This document shows, piece by piece, positions 16,036 through 24,906 of a stretch of DNA of 64,000 nucleotides. The notes beneath the pieces were generated by a model. The model was not told where the DNA came from. It searched no databases and saw only the letters and a program-made list of their open reading frames with translations. Positions within the stretch are counted from its first letter, which is position 1; each line of letters starts with the position of its first letter. The DNA comes from Aquimarina acroporae (GTDB taxonomy: Bacteria > Bacteroidota > Bacteroidia > Flavobacteriales > Flavobacteriaceae), in contig NZ_JALPRE010000003.1 in the NCBI RefSeq assembly GCF_023195925.1, forward strand, positions 1-64,000, written 5' to 3'. The position numbers were made by a program, and so were the translations under genes.

Positions 16036-16671
16036 ATGCCTCTTTACAAAACTATAACAGTAGACAAAAGCACTAAAGTGCTGATTTGGAAGATTGAAGA
16101 GTCTTATGAATTTCTTAGTAATGAGGTTGAGTTAACGCCTCATTGCCAGGATAGGGTAGATAATATGAAATCTGAAATGCATCGAAGAGGTTTTATGAGT
16201 GTGAGACACCTGTTAGCCGTTATAGGATATACAGATCATGATCTGTTTTATGATGAATTTGGAAAACCGCATTTGAAAGATGGAAAACAAATTTCTATTA
16301 CACATTCATTTAACTTTGCGGGAATAATTGTTAGCGACAAACCTGTAGGTATAGATATAGAAAAACAGCGCGATAAAATTAATCGTATTGCTCATAAGTT
16401 TGTCAACCCTTTAGAGAAAACGTATTTGGAGGCTCAAGATATAGATGAAACTAGGGCGCTTACGGTAATTTGGGGAGCCAAAGAATCATTATACAAATTA
16501 TTTGCGACTGCAGGACTAAGTTTTGAGCAACATATTTACATTTCCACATTCACTTTAGAATACCCATTTGTTTTTGGAGCCATAAATTATAAAGACGTAA
16601 TTAGTCATTATGATTTGTCATTTACCGAGTTTGAAGGTTTTACCTGTGTATATGCTTTACCTTCTTCTTAA
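16036..16671 (+). CDS. 4'-phosphopantetheinyl transferase superfamily protein
   Basis: A 211-aa Sfp-type transferase that moves phosphopantetheine from CoA to a serine of carrier proteins. The two family motifs are present: VGIDIE at about 104-109 and WGAKESLYKLF from about 146, with the Mg- and CoA-binding acidic residues. Length fits the Sfp/Gsp type rather than short AcpS. No carrier protein or synthase gene is adjacent, so its target (fatty acid ACP or a secondary pathway) is open. The downstream genes start 47 bases on. Confidence 0.88.
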   Translation: MPLYKTITVDKSTKVLIWKIEESYEFLSNEVELTPHCQDRVDNMKSEMHRRGFMSVRHLLAVIGYTDHDLFYDEFGKPHLKDGKQISITHSFNFAGIIVSDKPVGIDIEKQRDKINRIAHKFVNPLEKTYLEAQDIDETRALTVIWGAKESLYKLFATAGLSFEQHIYISTFTLEYPFVFGAINYKDVISHYDLSFTEFEGFTCVYALPSS

Positions 16672-16718
16672 TATATGTACCTTCGTATGATACAAACCTT
16701 AATTTTGACTTTACGTAT

Positions 16719-16979
16719 ATGCAAGTTTCTGTTGAACTAACGCTTACTCCGCTTCAAGATGATTATGAAAAGCATATTATTCAATTTATCAAAAGGTTAA
16801 GAAACTCAGAGTTTACTATTTTAGAAAACCCCTTGAGTACACAGGTATATGGAGAGTATGATAAGGTCATGCAGTTTTTGACAAGCGAGATAAAAAATGC
16901 ATTTGGTGAAATGGAGCATGTTTTGGTGTATATGAAACTTGTAAAAAGTAATAGAAGCGACTATGAGCCAAATTTTTGA
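16719..16979 (+). CDS. Thiamine-binding family protein (DUF77/MTH1187 type)
   Basis: An 86-aa protein with a ferredoxin-like fold pattern (VSVELTLTPLQDDYEKHI, ENPLSTQVYGEYDKVMQFL, HVLVYMKLVKSNR). It resembles the small Thiamine_BP family, relatives of the YkoF domain that binds thiamine or its pyrimidine. Its 3' end overlaps pnuC by 17 bases and a NadR-type kinase follows. This suggests vitamin salvage, but which vitamin is uncertain. No TPP riboswitch precedes it. Confidence 0.7.
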   Translation: MQVSVELTLTPLQDDYEKHIIQFIKRLRNSEFTILENPLSTQVYGEYDKVMQFLTSEIKNAFGEMEHVLVYMKLVKSNRSDYEPNF

Positions 16980-17595
16980 ATTTCTCTTCGGGCAATATTC
17001 AGAATATTCTACATTACATATTGTTCTTGAAATAATTGCTGTTTTCTTTGGTGTTGCAAGTGTTTTTTTTGCATGGTTTAATAAAATATGGGTATATCCC
17101 ACAGGAATTATTAGCACTGCTATTTATGTGTACTTACTTTTTAAGTGGTCATTGTTGGGTGACATGATGATTAATGGGTATTATTTTATAATGAGTATTT
17201 ATGGGTGGTATGTCTGGACCCGTAAAATTGATGAAACCCATGTTACTCCTATCAGCCGGACAAATCGAATGGAAAAACTGGTTCAGGTTTTGATATTTGT
17301 TGCCGCTATTATCTTTGTGTATTCGGTATATATTACATTTGATAAATGGAACGACTGGACAGCTTATGTTGATACGTTAACCACGGCTATATTTTTTGTA
17401 GGGATGTGGTTAATGGCTCGTAGAAAAATAGAAAATTGGATATTTTGGATTGTGGGTGATCTTATTTCTATACCTCTTTATTTTTATAAAGGATTCACTT
17501 TTACTAGTTTTCAATACGTTCTATTTACAATTATGGCAATTTTTGGATATCTGGCATGGAAGAAAAGTATAGACAGCAACCCGGTAATAGCTTAA
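16963..17595 (+). CDS. pnuC: PnuC family vitamin transporter
   Basis: A 210-aa inner-membrane protein with about seven hydrophobic helices and the PnuC signature region (WVYPTGIISTAIYVYLLFKW, YYFIMSIYGWYVWTRK, GDLISIPLYFYKGF). PnuC proteins carry nicotinamide riboside by facilitated diffusion with trapping by phosphorylation; close relatives (PnuT) carry thiamine in Bacteroidota. The overlapping kinase gene downstream fits nicotinamide riboside, while the thiamine-binding gene upstream fits thiamine. I lean to nicotinamide riboside. Confidence 0.88.
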   Translation: MSQIFEFLFGQYSEYSTLHIVLEIIAVFFGVASVFFAWFNKIWVYPTGIISTAIYVYLLFKWSLLGDMMINGYYFIMSIYGWYVWTRKIDETHVTPISRTNRMEKLVQVLIFVAAIIFVYSVYITFDKWNDWTAYVDTLTTAIFFVGMWLMARRKIENWIFWIVGDLISIPLYFYKGFTFTSFQYVLFTIMAIFGYLAWKKSIDSNPVIA

Positions 17596-18137
17596 GAATT
17601 GTACTTTTTGGCCCAGAATCTACGGGTAAAACTACCATGTGCGAACAATTAGCTAAACACTATAAAACCCAATGGGTTCCAGAATACATGCGTGAATATC
17701 TTCAGGCAAAGTGGGATAATCACAAAGAAATCTGTGTATACGAAGATCTTCTTCCCATAGCAGAAGGTCAAATGAAATTAGAGAATAAATTAGTGTTAGA
17801 AGGTAACAAAATACTATTTTGCGACACCAATTTATTGGAATTAAAAGTATACTCTGAGATATACTATGAGGGAAAAGTACCAGAAATCTTAAATAAAATT
17901 TCATTAGAAAATAATTATGATTTGTATCTTTTAACCTATATTGATATCCCTTGGGTGCCAGATGATCTTAGAGATAAACCCAACGAGAGAGAAGAGATGT
18001 TTTTTAGGTTTAAAGAAACTCTAGACAAATATGATCTTCCGTATGTCACTATAAAAGGAGACGAAATGTCTCGGTTAGAAAAAGCAATCAAGGTAATTGA
18101 CCAACTAATATATAAGAAACGTGAATATAACAGATAA
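17556..18137 (+). CDS. NadR-type P-loop kinase
   Basis: A 193-aa ATPase with Walker A GPESTGKTT (residues 19-27) and the pattern of the C-terminal ribosylnicotinamide kinase domain of NadR (YMREYLQAK, FCDTNLLELKVYSE, DIPWVPDDLRDKP). The NMN adenylyltransferase and HTH domains of full NadR are absent. It likely phosphorylates nicotinamide riboside brought in by the overlapping pnuC (40 bases overlap). A different vitamin substrate is possible given the thiamine-binding neighbour. Confidence 0.8.
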   Translation: MEEKYRQQPGNSLRIVLFGPESTGKTTMCEQLAKHYKTQWVPEYMREYLQAKWDNHKEICVYEDLLPIAEGQMKLENKLVLEGNKILFCDTNLLELKVYSEIYYEGKVPEILNKISLENNYDLYLLTYIDIPWVPDDLRDKPNEREEMFFRFKETLDKYDLPYVTIKGDEMSRLEKAIKVIDQLIYKKREYNR

Positions 18138-19686
18138 AGACATTAAATTAATAAAATCGAAAGGATTAACAGTTGATAAAGTGTTCTCTCAAATTGAGAC
18201 ATTCAAGAACGAAATTCCTTTTGTGGCTTTAAGAAGCGCAGCTACCTTAAATAACGGAATACTTAAATTCTCTGAGCATTATCAATCTGAATTATCCAAA
18301 CTATATGATTCAAGATCTGGAGACCTTGATACGATAAAGTTTGTTCCTGCCTCTGGTGCTGCCACAAGAATGTTTAAAGATTTGTTCAGGTTTTTAGATA
18401 ATTACAATTGTGAGAAAGAAAGCTTAAATTCTTATACCAACCTTGAAAAAGCAGATGCTATTCGTCTTTTTTTGATTGGATTAGAAAAATTTCCATTTTA
18501 CGATGTAGTCATGGAAAAGGTAAAAACGTCCTATCCAAAATTTGAATCCTTATCTGAAGGAAGACAACTTTATATTTTTGTCGAGATGATGTTAAAGGAA
18601 AAAGGGATGAATTTTGGTAATTACCCTAAAGGATTGCTTCCATTTCATAAATACAGTAGTAGTATTGCAACTTCTTTTGAAGAGCATTTATATGAAGCTG
18701 CGGGTTATAATACGAATGAAAATGGAGATTCCGAGTTACATTTTACCATTTCAAAAGAACATCTTGAAGCCTTTAAAGGAGAGTTTGAAAGAATTAAGAA
18801 AAAGGTCGAGGAAAAAACGAAAACCAATTTTATTATCTCATATTCATTTCAAAAACCAGAAACAGATACTATTGCTGTAGATTATAGAAATGAACCTTTT
18901 AGAACAAAAGATGGGTCACTAGTTTTTAGACCTGGAGGACACGGTGCTTTAATAGAAAATCTTGATGATTTAACCGCAGACATTATTTATATAAAAAACA
19001 TAGATAATGTAGTTGTGAGAAAGTATCAGGATGAGGTTTCTAGCTACAAAAAAGTTTTGGCCGGTAAGCTAATTGAGATACAGGATGAAGTGTTTAGAAT
19101 TTTGGATTCTATAGATAAGAAAAAGCCTTCTGAAGCCGAATTAAAAGATATTAAGAAATTCCTGGTACAACAACTTAATGTTAGATTACCACTAGATTTT
19201 GATAAATTTTCAGATAAATACAAACTCCAATTCTTAAGAGAATCTTTAAATAGACCAATTCGTGTTTGTGGTATGGTAATTAATGAAGGCGAACCTGGAG
19301 GAGGTCCGTTTTGGGTTAAAAAGGAAAATGGACGATTGGTGCTTCAAATCATTGAAACTCCACAAATTAACAAAAAGGATCAAAGGCAAGAGGATATTCT
19401 AAATAGCGCGACACATTTTAATCCTGTAGATTTAGTGTGCGGAGTTAAAGATTACAAGGGTAATAAGTTTAATTTATTAGAATTTGTTGATCCTGAGGCT
19501 GGATTTATTACCAGAAAAACAATGAATGGGAAGGTTTTAAAAGCTTTGGAGCTTCCAGGTTTATGGAATGGGGCAATGTCGAATTGGATAAGTGTTTTTG
19601 TCGAAGTGCCACTAACTACTTTTAATCCAGTAAAAACCGTGAATGATTTATTAAAATCTGCACATCAGGTTAAACTATTTTCGTGA
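18121..19686 (+). CDS. DUF4301 family protein
   Basis: A 521-aa cytosolic protein matching DUF4301, a Bacteroidota family of unknown function. Typical stretches are KFVPASGAATRMFKDLFRF, SLVFRPGGHGALIENLDDL and IIYIKNIDNVV. The PASGAATRM and GGHGAL patterns recall sugar nucleotidyltransferases, so a nucleotide-sugar role is conceivable. The start is GTG at 18121, overlapping the kinase by 17 bases; its stop overlaps the next start as GTGA. It is translationally embedded in this operon. Confidence 0.8.
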   Translation: MNITDKDIKLIKSKGLTVDKVFSQIETFKNEIPFVALRSAATLNNGILKFSEHYQSELSKLYDSRSGDLDTIKFVPASGAATRMFKDLFRFLDNYNCEKESLNSYTNLEKADAIRLFLIGLEKFPFYDVVMEKVKTSYPKFESLSEGRQLYIFVEMMLKEKGMNFGNYPKGLLPFHKYSSSIATSFEEHLYEAAGYNTNENGDSELHFTISKEHLEAFKGEFERIKKKVEEKTKTNFIISYSFQKPETDTIAVDYRNEPFRTKDGSLVFRPGGHGALIENLDDLTADIIYIKNIDNVVVRKYQDEVSSYKKVLAGKLIEIQDEVFRILDSIDKKKPSEAELKDIKKFLVQQLNVRLPLDFDKFSDKYKLQFLRESLNRPIRVCGMVINEGEPGGGPFWVKKENGRLVLQIIETPQINKKDQRQEDILNSATHFNPVDLVCGVKDYKGNKFNLLEFVDPEAGFITRKTMNGKVLKALELPGLWNGAMSNWISVFVEVPLTTFNPVKTVNDLLKSAHQVKLFS

Positions 19687-20084
19687 ATACTTCTATAATC
19701 ATAAAAGAGATAAGTTTTAAGGCAATAAGAAGTTCGGGGGCTGGAGGGCAACACGTAAATAAAGTTTCTTCCAAAATCGAATTAAGTTTAGATATCCTTT
19801 CTTCACTTGCCTTCACCGAAGAGGAGAAGTTAATACTACAACAAAAACTCTCTTCAAAGTTGACTAAAAACGGAATCTTAATCCTGCAGTGTAGTGATAG
19901 TAGAAGTCAACATAAAAATAAAGAACTAGGGATAAAAAGATTGTTGGAGATTTTAAAAACTAATCTTCATATTCCTAAAAAACGAAAACCCACCAAACCT
20001 TCAAAACGGTCGGTTTTAAAAAGATTAGAAAGTAAGCAAAAGCAGTCTTTAAAGAAATCAAGCCGCAAAAAACCGGAATGGTAA
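19683..20084 (+). CDS. arfB: Alternative ribosome-rescue factor ArfB (GGQ-domain peptidyl-tRNA hydrolase)
   Basis: A 133-aa protein with the catalytic GGQ at residues 21-23 in RSSGAGGQHVNKV, then a release-factor domain 3 fold and a Lys/Arg-rich tail (KKRKPTKPSKRSVLKR) that in ArfB threads into the mRNA channel of stalled ribosomes. It lacks the stop-codon reading domains of RF1/RF2. The GTG start overlaps the DUF4301 stop by four bases. A T-rich hairpin follows. Confidence 0.9.
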   Translation: MNTSIIIKEISFKAIRSSGAGGQHVNKVSSKIELSLDILSSLAFTEEEKLILQQKLSSKLTKNGILILQCSDSRSQHKNKELGIKRLLEILKTNLHIPKKRKPTKPSKRSVLKRLESKQKQSLKKSSRKKPEW

Positions 20085-20098
20085 AATTATTGCATTTC

Positions 20099-20125
20099 AA
20101 AAGTGTGTAAAATTTCTACACTTTT
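20099..20125 (+). terminator. Possible terminator after arfB
   Basis: AAAAGTGT and ACACTTTT arms with a loop of about 11 bases. The T-run is short, so termination may be partial. It closes the run of overlapping genes that begins at 16719. Confidence 0.4.
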
Positions 20126-20200
20126 ATGTGGATTCTACAGTTTTTTTAGTCCAACTAGCTACTATTGACGTATTTTAAATAGTTGATTTTCAGATAATTA

Positions 20201-20229
20201 TTTGTTTTATTGGTTCGCTGGTATTTTTG
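20201..20229 (+). promoter_or_regulatory. Promoter of the small exported protein gene
   Basis: TTTG at 20201-20204 and TATTTTTG at 20222-20229 are 17 bases apart. The predicted transcript begins near 20236, which rules out the in-frame start at 20210 for the next gene and supports the ATG at 20285. Confidence 0.6.
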
Positions 20230-20284
20230 GAATAGTTATTACTTATATAATTGTGTAGAAATTATTTTACAAACTATAAACCCA

Positions 20285-20617
20285 ATGAAAAAGTTACAAA
20301 TGATAGTAGCGATTGTAGTAAGTATTTTTTCGGCTCAGGGTGTTTTGGCTCAAGATGAATTAGCTCTTAACGATGAGTATGGTTATGGCAGTTATGAATA
20401 TGAGCAACAAGAATATACCGAAGTAAAAGCGGTAGAGTTACCGATGGCAGTGCAAGAAGCAGTAGCTCGAGATTTTCAGAAATTAAGAATTGTAAAAGCT
20501 TATATGGCTAAAGACAATACATATAAGATTATTTTACAAGATAACGATAACAACAAAAAAGTTGTATTTGCAAGCGCTAATGGCGAATGGATTACGCCAA
20601 ACGACAATAAATCTTAA
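20285..20617 (+). CDS. Small exported acidic protein of unknown function
   Basis: A 110-aa protein. Residues 1-23 are a clear signal peptide (MKKLQMIVAIVVSIFS, cleavage near VLAQ). A Tyr/Glu-rich stretch (EYGYGSYEYEQQEYTEV) follows, then a region (VELPMAVQEAVARDFQKLRI, YKIILQDNDNNKKVVF, NGEWI) that resembles PepSY-like periplasmic proteins of Bacteroidota. No catalytic motif is seen. It has its own promoter and strong terminator and lies just upstream of a sigma-54 response regulator, to which it may or may not be related. Confidence 0.7.
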   Translation: MKKLQMIVAIVVSIFSAQGVLAQDELALNDEYGYGSYEYEQQEYTEVKAVELPMAVQEAVARDFQKLRIVKAYMAKDNTYKIILQDNDNNKKVVFASANGEWITPNDNKS

Positions 20618-20680
20618 ATCTAGGGGTAGAAAAAGGATATCGTTTTGCAACCAAGGACGATATAAAGTTGTTTAGTGCTA

Positions 20681-20714
20681 AAAAAGAGACTCAATCCCAA
20701 GGGTCTCTTTTTTT
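20681..20714 (+). terminator. Intrinsic terminator after the small exported protein
   Basis: AAAAAGAGAC and GTCTCTTTTT arms with a 12-base loop and T-run. It separates the small exported protein from the response regulator. Confidence 0.8.
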
Positions 20715-20787
20715 ATGTTTTTAATCAAACTAAGTGTTTTTAGTTGTAATTTTATAACATAGTTCTCAAACAAAAAAAGTATAGAAT

Positions 20788-22137
20788 ATGTCAAAGATAC
20801 TTATCGTAGAAGATGATGTGGCTTTTTGTACAATGCTGAAAACCTTTTTAGAAAAAAAGGAATATGAAGTGGCCACAGCTTTTTCTGGAAATGAGGCTAT
20901 TCCTAAAATAAAAAAGGAAACTTTTGATATTGTATTAGCCGATGTAAGACTTCCCGATCGAGATGGAATTACGTTACTTGATGAAATTCATAAAAGTAAT
21001 AGTGATACTCAAGTGATTATTATGACTGGTTATGCCGAGATCAATATGGCTGTGAACGCCATAAAACAAGGAGCTTTCGATTATGTTTCTAAACCGTTTA
21101 ATCCGGACACCATACTACAAACTATACAAAAGGCTTTAAATACAAGTAAAGCACCAATACCTACTAAAAATAAAAAAACACCTAAGAGCGAAGTTTCTAC
21201 CAGTCAAAATGAAGCTTTTGTAAGAGGAGTAAGTGATGCTTCAAAAAAACTGAACGAGTATGTGGCTTTGGTCGCCCCTACTCGCATGTCTGTTTTGGTA
21301 GTAGGTGATAGTGGTACGGGAAAAGAATATGTAGCGAGTAGTATTCATAAAGCTAGTAAACGATCAGAAAAACCTTTTGTCGCGGTAGATTGTGGAGCGA
21401 TACCTAAAGAAATTGCTTCTAGTGAGTTTTTTGGCCATATAAAAGGATCTTTTACAGGAGCAGTAAACGATAAAGTAGGGCATTTTGAAGCTGCCAATGG
21501 AGGGACCTTGTTTTTGGATGAAATAGGTAATCTAAGCTATGAATTACAGGTACAATTACTAAGAGCATTACAGGAGAGAAAGATTAAACCAGTTGGTAGC
21601 AATAAAGAGATAGAAGTTGATATACGAGTTATTGCCGCAACAAATGAAGATTTGAGTCTTGCGGTAAAGGAAGGAGAGTTTAGAGAAGATTTATATCACA
21701 GGCTTAATGAGTTTTCTATAAAAGTTCCTCCTTTGAAAGATAGGATTGAAGATTTGATGCTTTTTGCGAATCATTTTCTAGAAGAATCAAATGTAGAGCT
21801 AGATAAACATGTAGTTGGTTTTGCTGATGAGGTATTAGAGGCATTCAAAAATTATGATTGGCCTGGTAACCTTAGGGAGCTTAAAAATATAGTAAAACGC
21901 TCGGTACTGCTATCCCAAAAAGATATGATCACATTAGATATTCTTCCAAATGATATTGCATATGCAACTACTAGCGCTAAGCAAACGTATGGTCTTTTTA
22001 AAAACCAAAATGAACAAGAATTAATTCTTGATGCACTTGAGAAAGCTAATGGGAATAAAGCAAAAGCTGCTAGAATGTTGTCTATTGACAGAAAAACACT
22101 TTATAATAAGTTGAAGCAGTATGATATAAGTCTTTAG
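20788..22137 (+). CDS. NtrC-family sigma-54-dependent response regulator
   Basis: A 449-aa protein with three domains. Residues 1-120 are a receiver with phosphoacceptor D52. The AAA+ ATPase covers about 145-385, with Walker A GDSGTGKE (173-180), the sigma-54 contact loop GSFTGA (220-225, a variant of GAFTGA) and Walker B LFLDEI. The last 45 residues form a Fis-type HTH (NGNKAKAARMLSIDRKTLYN). It activates RNA polymerase carrying sigma-54. Its stop overlaps the stop of a converging hybrid kinase by 4 bases, making that kinase the likely partner. Confidence 0.95.
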   Translation: MSKILIVEDDVAFCTMLKTFLEKKEYEVATAFSGNEAIPKIKKETFDIVLADVRLPDRDGITLLDEIHKSNSDTQVIIMTGYAEINMAVNAIKQGAFDYVSKPFNPDTILQTIQKALNTSKAPIPTKNKKTPKSEVSTSQNEAFVRGVSDASKKLNEYVALVAPTRMSVLVVGDSGTGKEYVASSIHKASKRSEKPFVAVDCGAIPKEIASSEFFGHIKGSFTGAVNDKVGHFEAANGGTLFLDEIGNLSYELQVQLLRALQERKIKPVGSNKEIEVDIRVIAATNEDLSLAVKEGEFREDLYHRLNEFSIKVPPLKDRIEDLMLFANHFLEESNVELDKHVVGFADEVLEAFKNYDWPGNLRELKNIVKRSVLLSQKDMITLDILPNDIAYATTSAKQTYGLFKNQNEQELILDALEKANGNKAKAARMLSIDRKTLYNKLKQYDISL

Positions 22138-24569
22138 GTCTCTACTTTTAACTTATCTATTAAACTTTCTATATTGATAACGGCTTGCTTGGCAAGTTTG
22201 AGAACAGTATCGTTATCCAAATCATATTGTTCATGGTGTTCCAGTTTGGTAAGTAATGGCACAACTTCTTTGGCCTTTATTTGCTTAAACATGGGTAGCA
22301 TCTTGTGTGCTATTTTTTGGATTTGCTCTATGTCCTGTTCGTTTACCATATTTTTAAGATCAGCAATATTTTCAATCGTACTTTCATAAAAAGTGTCTAA
22401 AATAGCGTACAATGATTCTGAGTCGCCATGAGCAAAGAGCATTAAGTCGTTTAGAGAGTATTCTTTATCAGGATCTTCATTTTCTTCAATATTGATGCTT
22501 GATTCAGGTTCATCCAAATCAAAACTTAATATTTCTGCAATTAAATCTGTTAGTTCTTTGGGAGCATATGGCTTTCTTAAACTTCCAGAAAAACCAGCAT
22601 CTTCATATTCGGCTATGGTAGTATCAGTTCTACCAGATAAAGCTATTACTGGTAAATCAATCAGTTCTAATTCTTCTTTAATGGTTTTTAGAAGTTCGAA
22701 GCCATCCATTTTTGGCATTTGAATATCGGTAAGTACTAGATCATATGTGTTTTTCTTTAAAAATGAAACAGCATGAGTGCCATTTTCGCAAACGTCATAA
22801 GATAAACCGGCTAGGGCTGCTACTTCACTAGTTAGTGCTAGCTGACTTGGGTCGTCATCTACAATAAGCACCTTCTTGTTTATGAAGTTTTGTATTTCAG
22901 AAACTTCTGATTCTTCTTCAGGAGTAGAAGGGCTAGAAAGTTTAATAGGTATATAAAAGGTAAAATTACTCCCTTTGTCAGGCTCGCTCTCCAGAGTTAT
23001 TTTACCATTAAGGAGTTTAATTATTCTTTTGGTAATGGCAAGTCCAAGGCCAAATCCACCAAATTTCTTTTCGGTGTCTTCATCTCCCTGAGAGAATTCC
23101 TCAAAAATATACTGCTGTTGAGCTTTGGTAATCCCTATTCCAGTATCCTGAACAGATATTTTTAGCTGTTTTTGAGATAAACCATTTTCAACAATAGTAC
23201 TTTCTATAGTAATCGAGCCGTGATCGGTAAACTTGTAAGCGTTGTTTACCAAGTTTATAAGTACCTGTTTTATTCTAAAAGGATCACTAAGATATTGTTT
23301 CTTTAATTGATCATCGGTAATGATCTGAATGTCCAGATTTTTCTTATCATTTACAGGAATAACACTTGAAATGGTATTTTCAATAAGTTTTTTGGGAGAA
23401 AAAGGCAATTCTTCTATGATCATTTTTCCAGCCTCTAGTTTTGATAAATCCAAAAGATCATTTACCAAATGGAGGATATAATCTGAAGACTTTTTTAGAT
23501 GATCCAAATAGTGCTTTTGTTTATTACTTAGTCCAGTCCTTTCCAATAAATCCGAATACCCTATTACTGTGTTTAAAGGGGATCTTAAATCATGAGTAAC
23601 AGTATTAATAATAGATTCTCTGGTTTTGAGTAAGGATTCTGTATATGTTTTTTCATGTTCTAGGTCGTTACGGTATTTCTGACTCTGAGAAACATCTTTT
23701 GTAATCAAGAAAAGAAACAGAATCGCTATAAATAGACTTATAGCCGTTATGATGATGATAAATTTGGCAGTTTTGTCAAGAATATGGTTAGATCTTTCTA
23801 GTTTGGCTACATACTCTTTTCTTTCACTGTCTTCAATAGCTGCCATTAAATCACGAAGCTGTTTGGTAATAATTTGATCGTTCTTTAATAGTTTGTTTTC
23901 TCTGGCTTTTATTTGTTTTTCATATTTTCTTTGCCGCTCTTCAACTTCAATAAGTACTTTGTAAAAGTGATACGAAACAGAATCTAAGGTTTGATTGGTA
24001 AGGTATTCTTCATTGTCTTTTTTTGACCAATTAATAAGATTTTTGATCAGTCTTTTTGTCGCTGGATTTTGATTTTTAATCCGATCGTCCAAATCCAGAT
24101 AGTTACCATATTCTTTACTGGATTTTTTGAGCTGATCTATCACATTTTCCTTTAACCCTTTTTCTTTTTGCTGCTCATAAATAGCGATAAGTTTTTCGAA
24201 ATTTCTGTTTTTGCTATCAATAAGTACTTTAATGCTATCTATTTTATTAGCTTGAAATCCATCAACAGACATTCCTCCAACCAAATCTATAGTAGTTATT
24301 ATGGAATCAATTTTTGCCTTGTAAGCGGCAAATTTTTCAGTATCTGAGGTTTGAATAATGTTCCTTGTTAAACTTTCTGCTTCATATAGACCTGTAATCG
24401 CTTCTCCAACCAAAACAAGCTTCTCATTGTTGTCATTTTTAATCTGTGTAATTTCAGAGTAGTTCCCGAATTGTCTATAGATGACCCAAAAAGAAATTAC
24501 GGCAAGTACAATGGCTAGTAAATACCCCAAAATTATCTTTAACGTAACCGACTTTTTTGTATTCTTCAT
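22134..24569 (-). CDS. Hybrid histidine kinase with receiver and HPt domains
   Basis: An 811-aa membrane sensor kinase. Helix 1 at about 12-31 and helix 2 at about 270-290 enclose a 240-residue helical periplasmic domain. Then HisKA with H326 in THDLRSPLN, HATPase with N443 (NLVNNAYKF) and G-boxes (DTGIGI, GGFGLGL), a receiver at about 565-685 with D615 (VLTDIQMPKMDG), and a C-terminal HPt-like domain with H755 (IQKIAHKMLPM). All parts of an internal phosphorelay are present. A coiled-coil linker precedes HisKA. It converges on the sigma-54 regulator. The signal is unknown. Confidence 0.95.
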   Translation of the reverse strand: MKNTKKSVTLKIILGYLLAIVLAVISFWVIYRQFGNYSEITQIKNDNNEKLVLVGEAITGLYEAESLTRNIIQTSDTEKFAAYKAKIDSIITTIDLVGGMSVDGFQANKIDSIKVLIDSKNRNFEKLIAIYEQQKEKGLKENVIDQLKKSSKEYGNYLDLDDRIKNQNPATKRLIKNLINWSKKDNEEYLTNQTLDSVSYHFYKVLIEVEERQRKYEKQIKARENKLLKNDQIITKQLRDLMAAIEDSERKEYVAKLERSNHILDKTAKFIIIITAISLFIAILFLFLITKDVSQSQKYRNDLEHEKTYTESLLKTRESIINTVTHDLRSPLNTVIGYSDLLERTGLSNKQKHYLDHLKKSSDYILHLVNDLLDLSKLEAGKMIIEELPFSPKKLIENTISSVIPVNDKKNLDIQIITDDQLKKQYLSDPFRIKQVLINLVNNAYKFTDHGSITIESTIVENGLSQKQLKISVQDTGIGITKAQQQYIFEEFSQGDEDTEKKFGGFGLGLAITKRIIKLLNGKITLESEPDKGSNFTFYIPIKLSSPSTPEEESEVSEIQNFINKKVLIVDDDPSQLALTSEVAALAGLSYDVCENGTHAVSFLKKNTYDLVLTDIQMPKMDGFELLKTIKEELELIDLPVIALSGRTDTTIAEYEDAGFSGSLRKPYAPKELTDLIAEILSFDLDEPESSINIEENEDPDKEYSLNDLMLFAHGDSESLYAILDTFYESTIENIADLKNMVNEQDIEQIQKIAHKMLPMFKQIKAKEVVPLLTKLEHHEQYDLDNDTVLKLAKQAVINIESLIDKLKVET

Positions 24570-24658
24570 ATCTTAAATTCGACTAATTTAATAACTTAAA
24601 AAAGCGAAAAGCATTGTTTTTATAGTAAATAAAGTTACGATAAATGAATAAAACATAG

Positions 24659-24666
24659 TATTTTTG
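24659..24666 (+). promoter_or_regulatory. -7 element upstream of the first TPP riboswitch
   Basis: TATTTTTG is an exact TAnnTTTG match placed about 10 bases before the riboswitch, so transcription should begin at its first stem. Confidence 0.55.
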
Positions 24667-24675
24667 CGCCGAAAT

Positions 24676-24770
24676 CTCAAAGGGGTGCTAAACCTTCAAA
24701 GTGTTTTTTGGAGCAAAGCTGAGATCATACCCGATGAACCTGGGCAGGTAATGCTGCCAAGGGAGGCCAA
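24676..24770 (+). promoter_or_regulatory. TPP riboswitch (THI element) upstream of the TonB receptor
   Basis: The conserved THI-box parts occur in order: GGGGTGC (24682), CTGAGAT (24719), ACCCGATGAACCTGG, then GGTAATGCTGCCAAGGGAGG to about 24766. The long variable P3 region between the first two parts is normal. TPP binding reduces expression of the downstream gene. Between it and the ATG at 24907 lie a G+C-rich hairpin near 24800-24820 and a short stem GCATTT/AAATGC (24825-24837) followed by TTATTTT, which may be the expression platform. Confidence 0.93.
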
Positions 24771-24906
24771 GCGTAAAGAAAATGTCCTTTGGATATTTTA
24801 GCGCAGGAGCTAGCTGGCGCGGTGGCATTTTAAATGCTTATTTTAGTAATTATCAATTTTAAACATTAGAATAATTACCCCTTTTATTCGTAAAAATCAT
24901 TTACGA

